Origin: Prorocentrum cordatum | Taxonomy: Eukaryota > Sar > Dinophyceae > Prorocentrales > Prorocentraceae | Length of the DNA: 64,000 nt | Assembly: GCA_963575745.1 (NCBI GenBank) | Contig: CAUYUJ010005703.1 | Coordinates: 137,001 to 201,000, forward strand | Direction of reading: 5' to 3' | Shown: positions 39,728-49,794 of the stretch, in pieces | Layout of the letters: the number at the start of each line of letters is the position of its first letter | How positions within the stretch are numbered: the stretch's first letter is position 1 | The notes under the pieces: model-generated | The model's input: only the letters and a program-made list of their open reading frames with translations | Told to the model about the DNA's origin: nothing | The model's database searches: none | Made by a program: the position numbers and the translations under genes

Positions 39728-40252
39728 CGATTCCTGGTTCACTGGGCCCCGTACCTGAGAAACACACGAACGACTGCTGGCGGGAACCCTGCGGCGCTGC
39801 TCGGCGCTACGGTTCGCGCCGCGATTCTCGCGAAGGTCCCTCGGAGAACTGTGCAGGCGGTGGCGGCGGCGGTGACGGGCGGCCTGGCACGCGAGCGTGC
39901 GGCGGGCCACGCCGGCGCGACAGCCGAGCTCGAGAAAGAGGTGGCGACGGGCGCGGGCGTGGCTGGGCGACACCATGGTTCTTTTCGGCACGGAGCTCGG
40001 CGTTTTCGCCACCAGCGCAACCGCGTAAATCGGCGGGAGCCAAAGCGCATCTGTGCGGACGAGCACGGCGATGCGATGGCGCTGGACGACGTCACGGACG
40101 GGGAGCTGCCCGACGACAGCTGGGCCGACAGCCTCATGAAGGCGGCCCTTTTGGCGGCTGCTGGCGATGGCGGTCGGGACCCTCGCGGCCGTGCGGAGGC
40201 GGTGGCGGCGCGACAGGCGACGGTGCCCGCGGTGGCGGCACCTGCGTCTTGA
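39722..40252 (+). pseudogene. GC-rich gene copy after relict spliced leader
   Basis: The frame is open from inside the leader at 39722 to the stop at 40250-40252, about 176 codons, with no ATG near its start. It reads LKRFLVHWAPYLRNTRTTAG, an Ala-rich segment ending AAILAKVPRRTVQAVAAAVT, a basic patch (RRFRHQRNRVNRREPKRICA) and an acidic DALDD-type end. The A-I-L-x-x-V-P-R-R-T stretch resembles linker segments remembered from dinoflagellate retroelement proteins, which is unverified. Downstream 40.25-40.60 kb continues GC-rich with a weaker plus-strand frame (40265-40570). Confidence 0.4.
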
Positions 40253-40609
40253 GGCGCCGCGGCATTGGCGTGGGAAGGCTTGGCGGAGCCTGGGAACGGC
40301 GCAGCTGTGGCGCGGGGGACGGCGGCGCAGGAGCTCGGGGCCGTGATGAAGCTCAAAGGGCCAGGCATTCCCCATGGCTGCACGAAGTCATTCGAGGCCG
40401 AGCTGGCGAAGCGCGCAGCGGCGGCCTGCTGCGTTCGCGAGGGAGCCGTTCGAGGCTGGGGCGGTGGCTGCAGCTCTGGAGCGGTGGGGGAGGGCGATAA
40501 TGCCCCATCGGGCCGTCCTCCCCCTCATGTCCTTCCTCTTCGGCGCCCTCGTTCCCTTCCCCAGGCCTGATGGGGTGCCCGCGGGCACGTTCCTCTTCTG
40601 AGGCTGATC

Positions 40610-40685
40610 ATATCAGATCCTATCCTATCATACCTTATCATATCATATCCTATCCTATCCGATCCGATCCTATCATATCGTGTTC
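40610..40685. repeat. ATCCT/ATCAT short tandem repeat
   Basis: About 75 bases of CATATC, CTATC and CGATC pentamers (TATCCTATCATACCTTATCA and similar), leading into the CTC tract. Confidence 0.9.
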
Positions 40686-40689
40686 TCCT

Positions 40690-40912
40690 CCCTTCCTTCT
40701 TCTCCTCCTCCTCCTCCTCCTCCTCCTCCTCCTCCTCCTCCTCCTCCTCCTCCTCCTCCTCCTCCTCCTCCTCCTCCCTCCCCCGCACGCGCGCTGGCGC
40801 GCGCGCGGAAGCGCCCGCGCGGGGGGGAGGGACGAGGAGGGAGGAGGGAGGAGAAAGAGAGAGAGAGAGAGGAGGGAAAACAGAACGAGGAGAAGAGGAG
40901 TGGAGGGAAAGT
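40690..40912. repeat. Pyrimidine tract, GC palindrome and purine tract
   Basis: A CTC run (40694-40790) ends CTCCCTCCCCCGC. Then comes CGCGCGCTGGCGCGCGCGCG, and GCGGGGGGGAGGGACGAGGA opens a purine run to 40912. The left and right runs are reverse complements around the GC-rich centre, so the region can form a long hairpin or a triplex. Confidence 0.85.
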
Positions 40913-41215
40913 GTCCCTCCTCCAGGGGCGCATTCCTCCAGGGGCGCGTTCGACAGGAGCCTCTAAAGGCCCAAGAAGAGCCGAAACGACAAACAAAACT
41001 GCCCGAAGATACCGTGGTGGAGGTGAGGGGCCGTCCGATCCGAAATCCCTTGGACTTCGGTACCGTTGTGGGACACTCATCCGGCTGTGGACAGCAATTG
41101 GACGAGGTGAGGGAAAGTGCCCCTCCTCGAGGAACGCATTCCTCCAGGAATGCGTTCGACGGCAGGAGCCTCCACAGGCCCAAGAAGAGTCGAAATTACA
41201 AACAAATTCGAAGCC
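40895..41215. repeat. Direct duplication of about 105 bp, period about 200 bp
   Basis: GGGAAAGTGTCCCTCCTCCA...CATTCCTCCAGG...GTTCGAC...AGGAGCCTC...GGCCCAAGAAGAG occurs at about 40901 and again at about 41111 with point differences and small indels. Confidence 0.85.
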
Positions 41216-41224
41216 CAAAAAATC

Positions 41225-41334
41225 CAGCTCTTCTCTCTTCCTCCTCCTCCTCCTCCTCCTCCTCCTGCTTCTGCTCCTGCTCCTTCTCCTCCTCCTCCTC
41301 CTTCTCCTCCTCTTTTCAGTATCCTTAACAGTTG

Positions 41335-41375
<41 letters not shown>

Positions 41376-42047
41376 GTAGTAGTAGTTGTTCTTCGTAATG
41401 TTCGCATCATTGTTGTTGTTAGTATTGTTCATATTCGTATTCGCCGTATTATTCTTAGCATCAATACTATGGCTATGATTGGTATACGTATTAGTCTTGT
41501 TGTTGCTATGACTCTGCTTCGTCTGAGCGTTCTTAGTATGCGCCGTATTATTCGTAGTCTGATCAATCAAACTATTTATATGGATACGATTGAGCTCGTA
41601 GTTTTAGTATTATGACTCTGGTTCGCATTATTATCATTATTATGGTTATTATTGAAATGTGTTGTATTAGCAAGGTTAATAATTCTATTACGATTACTAT
41701 GGTTGCTACTATGTATCATCATCCTCCTGCTCCTCCTTATCATCCTCACCATCACCATCATCATCATCATCAGCAGCATCAGCATCGTCAGCATAATCCT
41801 CCTCATCAGCATCATAACATTCATCATCGTCCCCCTCCTCCTCCTCCTCTTCTTCCCCTCCTCCTCCTCATCTTCATCACCAGCATCATCATCATCCTCA
41901 TCATCTTTATCACCACCATCATCACCAGCATCATCATCACCACCACCATCACCATCATCAGCATCATCTTCATCATCCTCATCATCAGCATCACCACCAT
42001 CATCACCACCATCATCATCACCACCATCATCATCAGCAGCAGCATCG

Positions 42048-42083
<36 letters not shown>

Positions 42084-42103
42084 GCAACATCATCATCATC
42101 ACC
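41225..42103. repeat. CTC, ATT and CAT simple repeats
   Basis: CTC tract 41232-41322, about 15 ATT units 41335-41383, a degenerate AT-rich stretch with TTCGTA/TATTATT/TAGTATT phrases to 41730, and CAT/CAC repeats 41740-42103 interrupted by a CTC run near 41835. No gene signal is seen. Confidence 0.92.
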
Positions 42104-42845
42104 GCTTTCCTCCCCCTCCTCCTGCGCCTCCACCTCCTCCTCCTCCGTTAATTTGTTATTGATAGCTTCTCCGTGTCTCACCCCGAGGCCGGTCGAAAGG
42201 GCGGGCTGGGCGTTTCGCCTGAGATTGTCTCACCATTTAGGGTTCGGAAGATTAAAAACGCGACAACAGTTTCACAAATGGTGGGCGGGTACAATTCAAC
42301 ATGTGGCTCTCGCCGTAGCGCCGCGCACATTCGCTTGGGAAGTTTGCAAGAGGTTCACGAAGTAACGGCGGGTCGTTTTCAAAATGTGCCTGTCGCCTTA
42401 TCACCGCGCACATTCGTTAAACATGTGCAAGAAATGTGCGGATTCAGGGCGGTTCCTTTCCAAAATGTGGTTTTCGCCTGAGTGCCGCGCACATTCCTTT
42501 TTAAACATCTGCAAGAGCTTCACTGGTTCCCAGGGTCATCGTACCAAGAATTGCGTCTTGGAAATATTCAGGACTGTCGGGTCGCAACAGTTACTTTGAG
42601 TCGCGGTGGTGAAGTCCGAGGAATGGTGTTCGGGCACGATCCCGGATCGCCAAAACGTAACGGTCAGGTCAAGTGGTGGCGTTGAAATCATGACAACAGT
42701 GTTTTGGCACGCTTCAGGGCTTTCGCACGGTTGCCCCCCAACGAGGCAATTCCCTGCGGGACTGAACCCTTGTAGGGGCCTGTGAAGAAGGGAGCTTGGA
42801 GGGAAAAATACTCCAACATCGTTGGTGCGTCTTGGGTTTATACTC
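42104..42845 (+). repeat. Repeat cassette copy 5 (complete)
   Basis: CTC tract to about 42146, TTGATAG then CTTCTCC, CCGAGGCCGGTCGAAAGGGC and the head GGGCGGGCTGGGCGTTTCGC (42200 onward), units with AACATGTGGCTCTCGCCGTA (42285-42530), then a spacer with GGTCGCAACAGTTAC, GGGCACGATCCCGGATCGCC and GGCACGCTTCAGG to 42845. It repeats at once as copy 6. Confidence 0.9.
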
Positions 42846-43158
42846 GTCCTCCTCCTCCCCCTCCGCCTCCACCTCCCCCTCTCTACTTCCTAATAAACAA
42901 CTCGTCAAAATCGCACCCCGAGGCCGGTCGAAAGGATGGGCCGGGCGTGTCGCGTGAAACTTCCCCACCACAATAACTCTGAAGCTCAGGAAATGGCAAC
43001 AGCTTCACAGATGGAAGGCAGATGATTATCCTTGCACATTCGTGTTGGACGTTTGCAAAGGCTTCGCGGATTGAGGGCGGGTCGTTTTCAATATGTGGCT
43101 TTCGCCTTAGCGCAGCGCACAATCGTTTTGAAATGTGCAAAGGGTTTCACGGATGGGG
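42846..43158 (+). repeat. Repeat cassette copy 6 (truncated)
   Basis: CTC tract 42846-42890, CCGAGGCCGGTCGAAAGGAT, diverged head GGGCCGGGCGTGTCGCGTGA (42939 onward), then array units to 43158. The next base begins the duplicated block at 43.16 kb. Confidence 0.88.
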
Positions 43159-43164
43159 GGCGGG

Positions 43165-43765
43165 TGGCGTTGGGAATGCCCCCGCAAGCTCCCCTGCCAG
43201 GACGTGCACTGGCGAAGCCAATCAGATTGTAAGACAAATCTTCTCTGGCAGCACAGCGCGCATTGTTACTGAGCTCTCCGCCAGGCATACGACGAGCAGA
43301 AACAATGCGAAATACAATGCCGCGGCGACGAGAGGCGGGGCCGCGAGCGCAGAAACGAGCATGCACAAAGCTCCTGACAGGAGAGGCCCGCCCCCGCTTT
43401 AGCGAGAGTTCTACAAGAACAGGTTGCGAAGCAACGAAGCAATCCAGATTCAAAAAGACTGACGGTGGCGAGGGTGGGAGACTTGAGCCGTGACATTATG
43501 TGCGGCACTCCCTGAGCTCGATCATAGTTCGTGAATTTTACAATGGCCCCGCAAGCTCCCGTGCCAGGACGTGCGCTGGCGAAGCCAATCAGATTGCAAG
43601 ACAAATCTTTGCTGGCAGCACAGTGCGCACTGTTACTGAGCCCTCCGACAGGCATGCGACGAACAGAAACAATCCGAAATGCAATCCTGCGGCGACGAAG
43701 AGGCGCGACCATGAGCGCAGAAACGAACATGCACAAAGCTCCCGCGCCAACAACCACTTGCGCGC
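43165..43765. repeat. Direct duplication of about 215 bp, period about 365 bp
   Basis: CCCCGCAAGCTCCCNTGCCAGGACGTGC...GCGAAGCCAATCAGATTG...AGACAAATCT...GAGCGCAGAAACGA...CATGCACAAAGCTCC occurs at 43179-43390 and again at 43545-43745 with about 10 percent differences. Open frames exist on both strands in both copies, but no protein-like sense is seen. It lies just downstream of the DIRS-like element. Confidence 0.85.
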
Positions 43766-43894
43766 GACGAAGTGACGCTGGGAAACAGCGCGCATATAAA
43801 GCACACGCAGTGGGCATAATGATAAAACAGAAGAGGCGATCTACAAATCACGAAACTGTCAGGACATCTGTAAGGTCCCTCATATATTGTTCAG

Positions 43895-44488
43895 TCAAGT
43901 GAGCGAGCACAGCACGAGCCAAGGGAAACGCAGAAGGGCGCGGGATAGACCTGAGAGCCCTTCTGATACGAAAGTGGCATTCGACGTCTTTCCCCGCGAG
44001 ATGCAGATGTTCGCGCCCGGTAGCTGAACGCCGCCCACCAGTCCCAGCGCACCTATGGAGGTCCAAGAAGGGCCCCACATTGGCGACCAAGAACCCCGTG
44101 GGTTTTCCCATTGAGCACCACATTGGCAGCAATGAGCCTCCAAGATAAGCCCCCCGACCTCCCGCTCAAGATGTTTGACTTGCTTCGTAAACCATTGCCG
44201 AGAAGTCAACGGGCTCTCCAGTATAATCGGAATCCCAAGAACGGCCAGCCTGCATATGATGCGGAAAGTGCTAGACCACAGTCTGTTACCCGCCTGTCGT
44301 CTCTGAATGGCCCAGGACCCCCCCCCGCCATCTTTTCGGGCGCGCGTCCAGGTCCGGCAAGGAAGGGCCGCCAACAATGCAATTACTTCTCCGTTCTTGA
44401 ACTGTTTTACAAGCCTGCGCCGATTCCGAGACTGCAGGACATCTGCAGCTGGACCGCCCATCGCGCCCCGAGCCTCCGAATCGACCCC
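43895..44488 (-). pseudogene. Methyltransferase-like domain of the DIRS-like element
   Basis: C-terminal part of the 478-codon frame. It reads VDSEARGAMGGPAADVLQSR, LVKQFKNGEVIALLAALPCR followed by TWTRARK, IICRLAVLGIPIILESPLTS, then a Cys-containing CCQCGAQWENPRG. A motif like G-T-P-C-x-T-W-S-R-A-R followed by E-N-P-x-T-S is remembered for the domain next to the recombinase in dinoflagellate elements; here A-L-P-C and E-S-P replace them. Calling it a methyltransferase rests on its place in DIRS elements, and the substrate is unknown. Confidence 0.5.
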
Positions 44489-44619
44489 CCCCCCCCCTAG
44501 AGGCGGAGCGCGAGAAGCCCCTTTGAAGAGAGCGCGGCGCGGGTTGACTGCGGCGTGTCTGACGGAAGCCTTGCCTCTACATCCTGCAGGCAATGGAGAG
44601 CTCGGCTCCGTGTCTCCTC

Positions 44620-45944
44620 GGAGACGAGCTTTTCCTGCAGCTGCAGCGCACCGTGAGCCTCGCACCTCAACGCCGACCTGTCGCCCCCCCAGCGGCCACT
44701 GTCCTTGGCCCGGCCTCTGAGCGGAAACGATCCATGACGTCGTGGGATGGGCCCCCGCGCCTGAGCTGATAGAGGTCAGGTCGGGCCTTCTAGCCGACGG
44801 CACGCAGTTCTTGCCCGCGCCCTTGAAATTCTCGCTCAAGCTCCGGCAGTCGAAGTCGAACAGCGCCGGCCCTGCAGCCGCGACCCGGCGCGCGACCAGA
44901 AGGTGCCCTCGGAGCGGGGGGGCCGAGGAGCCCAGCAGCAGCGTCTCGTCGCACAGCCCTACCTCGCTTGGCTGGCCCCTCCCCGCTCGGCGCAAGTGGG
45001 CGGCGTAGAAGGGGCTGCCTGGAATTAGGACCAGCACGTCGGTGACTTGTAGAGATAATAGCTCTACCAGCCTCAAGTAGGCGGAGAACATCACCAAGAC
45101 TGCCAAAGCATGTCGAATCGGTTCACTCCGAGCAGCCCCGCGGCGATCAGGGCCGCGAAGGCGAGGGGGGGCGGGGGGCGAGTTCGGCCAGGATCCAGCC
45201 TGTTGAAGCCCTCCAGCGCCTTCATGGCGCGGACCAGCTTGTCGGGCCCCCTCGCGGAAAAGGACTGCCCGAGCTTCGCCCGCGCGGCGCGCGCCCCCGC
45301 GGCCTCTCCGACGCTTACTCCCTCGATCCACAGGTGATTAGGTGATTCAGGTAGTCGACCATCGCGCAGTCGACCGCCATGGCCGAGGCAAGCGGCAGGC
45401 CCCTGGAGGCCGCCCAGCTCTCGAAGTCGGCGACCCTCTTGACACACATCGCGCGGGCCCTCTCCGAGACCTCGTTCGCCCCCAGGAAGGTCTCTACATG
45501 TGCCTGAGGAGCGCCCGCCGCCGCGATGCCGATCGATCCGACGAGCTCTCGTCGCAGCCTCGCCCTGGCCTCTTTGTTCGGAGCGCCTCTCGCCAGTCTC
45601 TCCTTCTCTCTGGCCCCCAACGCCCGCGCCACTCTGGTCGACGACGTCCTCGACGCACGCCGGGGGGCAGACTGAAGGCCCCGCCGAGATGAGCGGCTGG
45701 CCTGCCTGCGCGACTGGGTCTGAAAGTCTGGGAGGTGGCCTGAAAGAAGGGGGGCAGGCCTCCCGGTTGGGGCTGCAGGCAGACGGCCCACGCCCTGAGG
45801 CTCCAGGCCCCCCCCCCATGCTTGAGCCCCAAGTGCCCCCGGAGGCGCGACCCCTCGCCAACCGGATTTCGCCCCGAGAGAACCCCGCGATGGTTGGTGC
45901 GCGACGAGGTGGCCAGTTCCAGTGCACAGATCCTCCCACAACAT
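44620..45944 (-). pseudogene. DIRS tyrosine recombinase
   Basis: Core-binding part in frame 45944-45315: SERARAMCVKRVADFESWAA, SRGLPLASAMAVDCAMVDYL. Middle part in frame 46098-45091: SFSARGPDKLVRAMKALEGF. Catalytic part in frame 45331-44806: HALAVLVMFSAYLRLVELLS, with the first catalytic Arg in S-A-Y-L-R-x-x-E-L. The second box (Y-Q-L-R-R-G-G-P-S-H-D) lies in another frame near 44.77 kb after an in-frame TAG. The site expected to hold the catalytic Tyr is disrupted. The enzyme would circularise or insert the cDNA. Confidence 0.7.
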
Positions 45945-46299
45945 ACCAGGCGAATGAAATCCCTCGCGCGGCCCTTCTCCCGGCCCGAAACATGTCCCAA
46001 GTTATGCCCAACATGTAGGTGGTGCGATCGAAGACCTCCAGACGCCCTCGAGGCACGCTGGATGCCAGGCAGAGCGGCCCTCGACCCCAGGCCCCCAATT
46101 CCCTCCGGGAAGAACGAACGGCGCGGCATAACTAGTCTTCCACATGGAGCCCACCAGGAGGCCCTGAGGGATCTCTTTGAAAGGGAAGTTGGGCCCGCAA
46201 GGCGAGGGCTCGATGCGGCCCACCATGGGCTTCGCCGCCTCGAGGTCACTGAAGGGGCCCCGCGGGCCGAGCGCAGCAAGCCGTGGTGCGAGCGAAGGA

Positions 46300-46558
46300 A
46301 CAGCACGAGATATCGGAACCTATCCCTCGCAGTGCCAGTTGCGAGCACATCGGACACATTCCACTGATACTTCCCAACAGCATAACCCGACAGAGAGGCA
46401 CCCGTGACTTTCACCTGCGCTACCCGCGGCATCCGCAAGTCCGCCCAGGCGAGCGGCGGCAAGACACTGATCCACCTGCACTCCTGCGCCGCTGATTTCC
46501 AGAGCCGCCTCTTGCGACTCCTGTTCTCGCGCGCGAATTGGCGCAAGTCATTGGGCAA
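46300..46558 (-). pseudogene. DIRS RNase H fragment
   Basis: Start of a 354-codon frame. Residues 3-75 read LRQFARENRSRKRRLWKSAA, CRWISVLPPLAWADLRMP and VKVTGASLSGYAVGKYQW. In related elements the last segment begins T-D-A-S-x-S-G-Y; here T-G-A-S replaces the catalytic Asp with Gly. The rest of the frame (to 45494) is an out-of-frame tail. Confidence 0.55.
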
Positions 46559-46609
46559 CGAGAACGTCGAGCGGGTGACAGCGAAGACCGGCGCGACGTA
46601 GCCGAGAGC

Positions 46610-47460
46610 CTTACTTATCTACCAGCCTGCGACGCGTGGCCTTCTCGCCAGGCGAGCGAACGCTGCCCCGGCGGCGGGGGGGGGGCGGGGAAAACGCCCC
46701 CCCCCCCCCCCCCCCCCCCCGCACCCCCCATCAACAAGGTAGCCCAGGGACTCGAACATGCCAGTAAGACATCCACCCCCTCATGTACCTGGAAGCCCAC
46801 ACGTCCAAGCTGCTCCACTGCGAGGTTCTTGCAGATGCCCGCAGAGTTCTTGTCGATGCCCACGAGAATAAGGATGTCGCAGTATGGGGGAACCACTGGG
46901 ACCACGGCCGGCGTCTAGGCTCGGGAAGGGTGCATCTTCCTCCAAGACTCTATCCGCAAACAGCCCCGCCCCAAGAAGCACTTGATGCGCGCGAGCGCGC
47001 TGCGCGAACCAGAACGCCCAAGACCAGCCCTGTGGGCGCACGCGCATAACTGGACAAACTTCACCAGGAAGAACATCACGCTTGTCGAGGCCCTGCGGTA
47101 GGATTTCCCATGCACGAACCTCGTTGAAACTGACGGGCGGGAGGGCGAAGTACTTGCGCAGCCAGTCTGGCAAGACGAGCCAATTAAAATAATGCTGACG
47201 TCAGAGAGCGCGCCGTACGACACCTCCCCTACAGGCGCGCTCAAGCGAGCGAGCGCGGTGCCCGTCGCTAACCCCATCCGAGGTGGCACCCTGAAACGAC
47301 GGCTCGGACCTCTGCAATCCATGGCCATGCGAAGGGCGACACCTTTCTTGTCAACGAAGAATGGAGTTATGTGATCCTCAATTGCAAACGAAAGCTCAAC
47401 GATACCCGCCGAAAACAAGTCTTTCACAAAACCTGCATACGCAATCTGATCTGCTCGCAA
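46610..47460 (-). pseudogene. DIRS reverse transcriptase
   Basis: Three frames share the RT. 47460-47290 has IVELSFAIEDHITPFFVDKK and GVALRMAMDCRG (finger motif, P-F-F-V-x-K-K and R-M-x-x-D-C-R). 47173-47030 has PDWLRKYFALPPVSFNEVRA and CPVMRVRPQGWSWAFWFAQR (palm Q-G motif). 46905-46740 has VPPYCDILILVGIDKNSAGI and LGRVGFQVHEG. The catalytic site reads Y-C-D-I in this copy instead of an xxDD or x-D-N form. The frame is lost in the G/C run at 46674-46720. Confidence 0.75.
46674..46732. repeat. G-run/C24 homopolymer hairpin
   Basis: GGGGGGGGGGCGGGGAAAACG is followed by 24 C (46697-46720) and GCACCCCCC. It lies inside the DIRS reverse transcriptase coding region and can fold as a G/C hairpin. 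Confidence 0.93.
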
Positions 47461-47501
47461 GAACTCATCGAAGTAGGGAGTGGCATGAGCAGTCGTCTCA
47501 A

Positions 47502-48122
47502 CTACTTCCCCCCACCCCTATGGGGTCTCAAGCGCGCGATCGGCCCCCCCGAGCAAAATTCGCCGCCCTTCAAAGTCTCAAGCGCCCTCAAGCCTGGCCG
47601 CCCTTGCGCCCGACTGAGGCGAGAGGGCCTGGCGCGACTCGAGACCTCCTCCGAAGCGTAGGAGAGGTCGGTGCGCATGGTCTCACAAAAGGCATCATGC
47701 GGGGGAGTTGCAGGTTTACCCCTGCCGGGGGCTGAAGCAATATTGCTCAGCACCTGATGGTGGGCCTCCTCCTGGGCTAGATTGGGCGACGCGTCCGCGG
47801 GGCCGACGCCGTGCACCTCGTTGAGCACATCGCAGACGTCAGTAGCTGCGCGCGGCTTCCTGTCTCGCCAGCGGAGTGCCCTTAGAGAAGACATATCTGG
47901 CTCAGGGACGCGTAGTCCAGCATCGACAGGAGGCAGGGGGAACACATCACGCGGCCTGTCGCCTGCAACCGCCTGACCGACACGATGAGCGCGGAGAGGC
48001 CCGAATACCTCCGCAGGACGAGGCTGGCGCTGATGTAGATGAGCACGAAGACCTGCGCCTGGGCCCGAAGGTCCGCCCGAGGGGCGGTCACGCACCTCGG
48101 GAGAGGGGGGGGCGGGGCTCAT
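47502..48122 (-). pseudogene. DIRS inter-domain segment
   Basis: 206 codons between gag and RT. The protein-like part is RDVFPLPPVDAGLRVPEPDM and LRALRWRDRKPRAATDVCDV followed by LNEVHGVG; the rest is loosely ordered. It leads without a clear domain into the RT. It has no start codon of its own. Confidence 0.45.
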
Positions 48123-49439
48123 CCGTCCTCGCCCGCGGGATCCAAGCCACCACGATCGCCGCGGCCTCGTCCTCGGCCACGGCCACGTCCTCTGGCGTGC
48201 TGTTCCTCGCGGGCTTTTCTGCTCTCCTTGGCGATCGCCGCCTGGTCCTTCAGCTGGCCTGCGACGTACTGCGCCCGCGCGGGATTGGTCCCGCCACCAG
48301 CTGCTTGCGAACCCACCCCATGAGCAAGTCTCCAGCGCAATAATATGGATTGGAGGGGGCTGCTCTGTGGGCCTCCTTGATCAAGCTCATGCGTCTGCAA
48401 ACTAGTTCGGCCCACTTCATCGAAGGAAGATTCAACTGATCGCATGTAGCCACAGCGTCCAGGATCCTACACAATACTTGATGCTCGTACACTGAACGAT
48501 CACCGTCAGGAATTCGCCCGGAGCGCACCCACCTCTCATGATGATGATTGGGTTGGAGTCGTCATGTCGAATCTGCTTCAACTGCCAGAAGGTGATCGCA
48601 GGCCCATGGAGACCGATGCCTCCACGAGGAGTAGGTTCCATGGCCGACGCCGCCTCCGCAAAACTGATATTCCTCTCACCAGCTGCGTCTAGCGTGATGG
48701 GAAGCACTCTGAAATCGTCATGCACAAAACGGTATACATCAGCCTCCGGCATACGGCGAACGAGAAGATGTCCAGCACCCCAAGGAATACCCCCCCGGTC
48801 TCCAGCAACTAACGCTTCGGGGGGAAGCGCCATGATCTGCGTCCACTTGGAGATGTCGAGTAGGTCCTCTACTGCGACCCACACCAGCGGCGCCACGCCA
48901 CCCTGAGCAGCCGCAGCCGCGGGCATGCCATGTCCTGGCGGAACAGCGGCAGCCGCCACCACACCCGGAGGCATCGCGGCCGTCTGCAAGGGCAGCGGCG
49001 CCACCGCGGGGCCAAGGTGAACACCCAGCACGGGGGCCACCCGGACGAGGGCGCCCGCAAGGGGCGCAGGGGGGCCCAGCGCAGCCTGGACAGGTGCTGC
49101 GCCCACCGCGGCGCCAGCCACAACCGGCACCACGGGAGCTGCTGGCAAAGGGACGCCTGCCTGGAGCGCCCCGTCCCTCACGAGCTGCAGCATCTCGTCA
49201 GGCGTCGGGACCGACCTGAAACGGTATATCTGGGCAGCGGCGATCCCAGGTGGGACTCCCCTCAGACCAAGAGAGCTCCCCAACTCTGCGAGATTATCAC
49301 AATCCGCTCTGAGATGCTCAACATAGATATCCTCATCGGAACTCAGAACCGCGAAGCATCTGGGCTGGGGAGCGACAGCTAAGATGAGACGCTCATGCCA
49401 GAGCGCGGGGCCAGGCAAGTCATACCTGACCAGCACCAC
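48119..49439 (-). pseudogene. DIRS gag-like ORF
   Basis: The first frame (49439-48432, 335 codons) starts MVLVRYDLPGPALWHERLIL, keeps an ordered block DEDIYVEHLRADCDNLAELG, then an Ala/Pro/Val linker, then AGERNISFAEAASAMEP. The sense moves to 48528-48250 (VYEHQVLCRILDAVATCDQL, RRMSLIKEAHRAAPSNPYYC) and then to 48445-48119, ending in a run of R-G repeats (GRGRGRGRGRG). RG-rich ends bind RNA in many gag-like proteins. The fold is familiar from dinoflagellate DIRS-like elements by memory only. Confidence 0.55.
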
Positions 49440-49794
49440 TTCACCGAGACAGCTGCCTCAAGGCGAGCTCGCGTGTACTGTCGTCCTCCAGCGTCGCTGA
49501 ACCCGTCGCCCTCCGAGAGCAGGGAGGGCAACTCCCAGCCAGTCCAGCACACACGAGAACCGTGAAGCCGAAGATGAGTCATGACACGAATCCCACCACA
49601 CCTGTCAATCCAGAAGGGCCACTGTTGGATGTAGCCACCGGCGGACAGGCGAAGGTCGGACAAGTATTATTGATAGCCGGAGTCGCACAGGTCACTGAAG
49701 GGCAGGTCACCGCACAATCGGGGCACGGAGGACACTGCTGAGTGCCGACGGCCCAGAGAATGCCAAGATCGGAAACCTTGGAGGCCGCCTCAGC

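Larger units (their letters stand above)
43895..49439 (-). mobile_element. DIRS-like (tyrosine-recombinase) retrotransposon, degraded
   Basis: Minus-strand order: gag-like ORF (49439-48119), linker (48122-47502), reverse transcriptase (47460-46610), RNase H (46558-46300), tyrosine recombinase (45944-44620) and methyltransferase-like domain (44488-43921). DIRS elements use a tyrosine recombinase instead of an integrase and often carry a methyltransferase-like domain. The sense crosses at least eight frame changes, and a G/C homopolymer hairpin lies in the RT at 46674-46720. The termini were not identified. Confidence 0.8.

Noticed and set aside
43484-43491. GGCTCAAG on the minus strand as another spliced-leader relict
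   Set aside because: Only eight bases match and the preceding T-run is absent, so this is expected by chance. The same holds for CTTGAGCC at 12363 and 13517.
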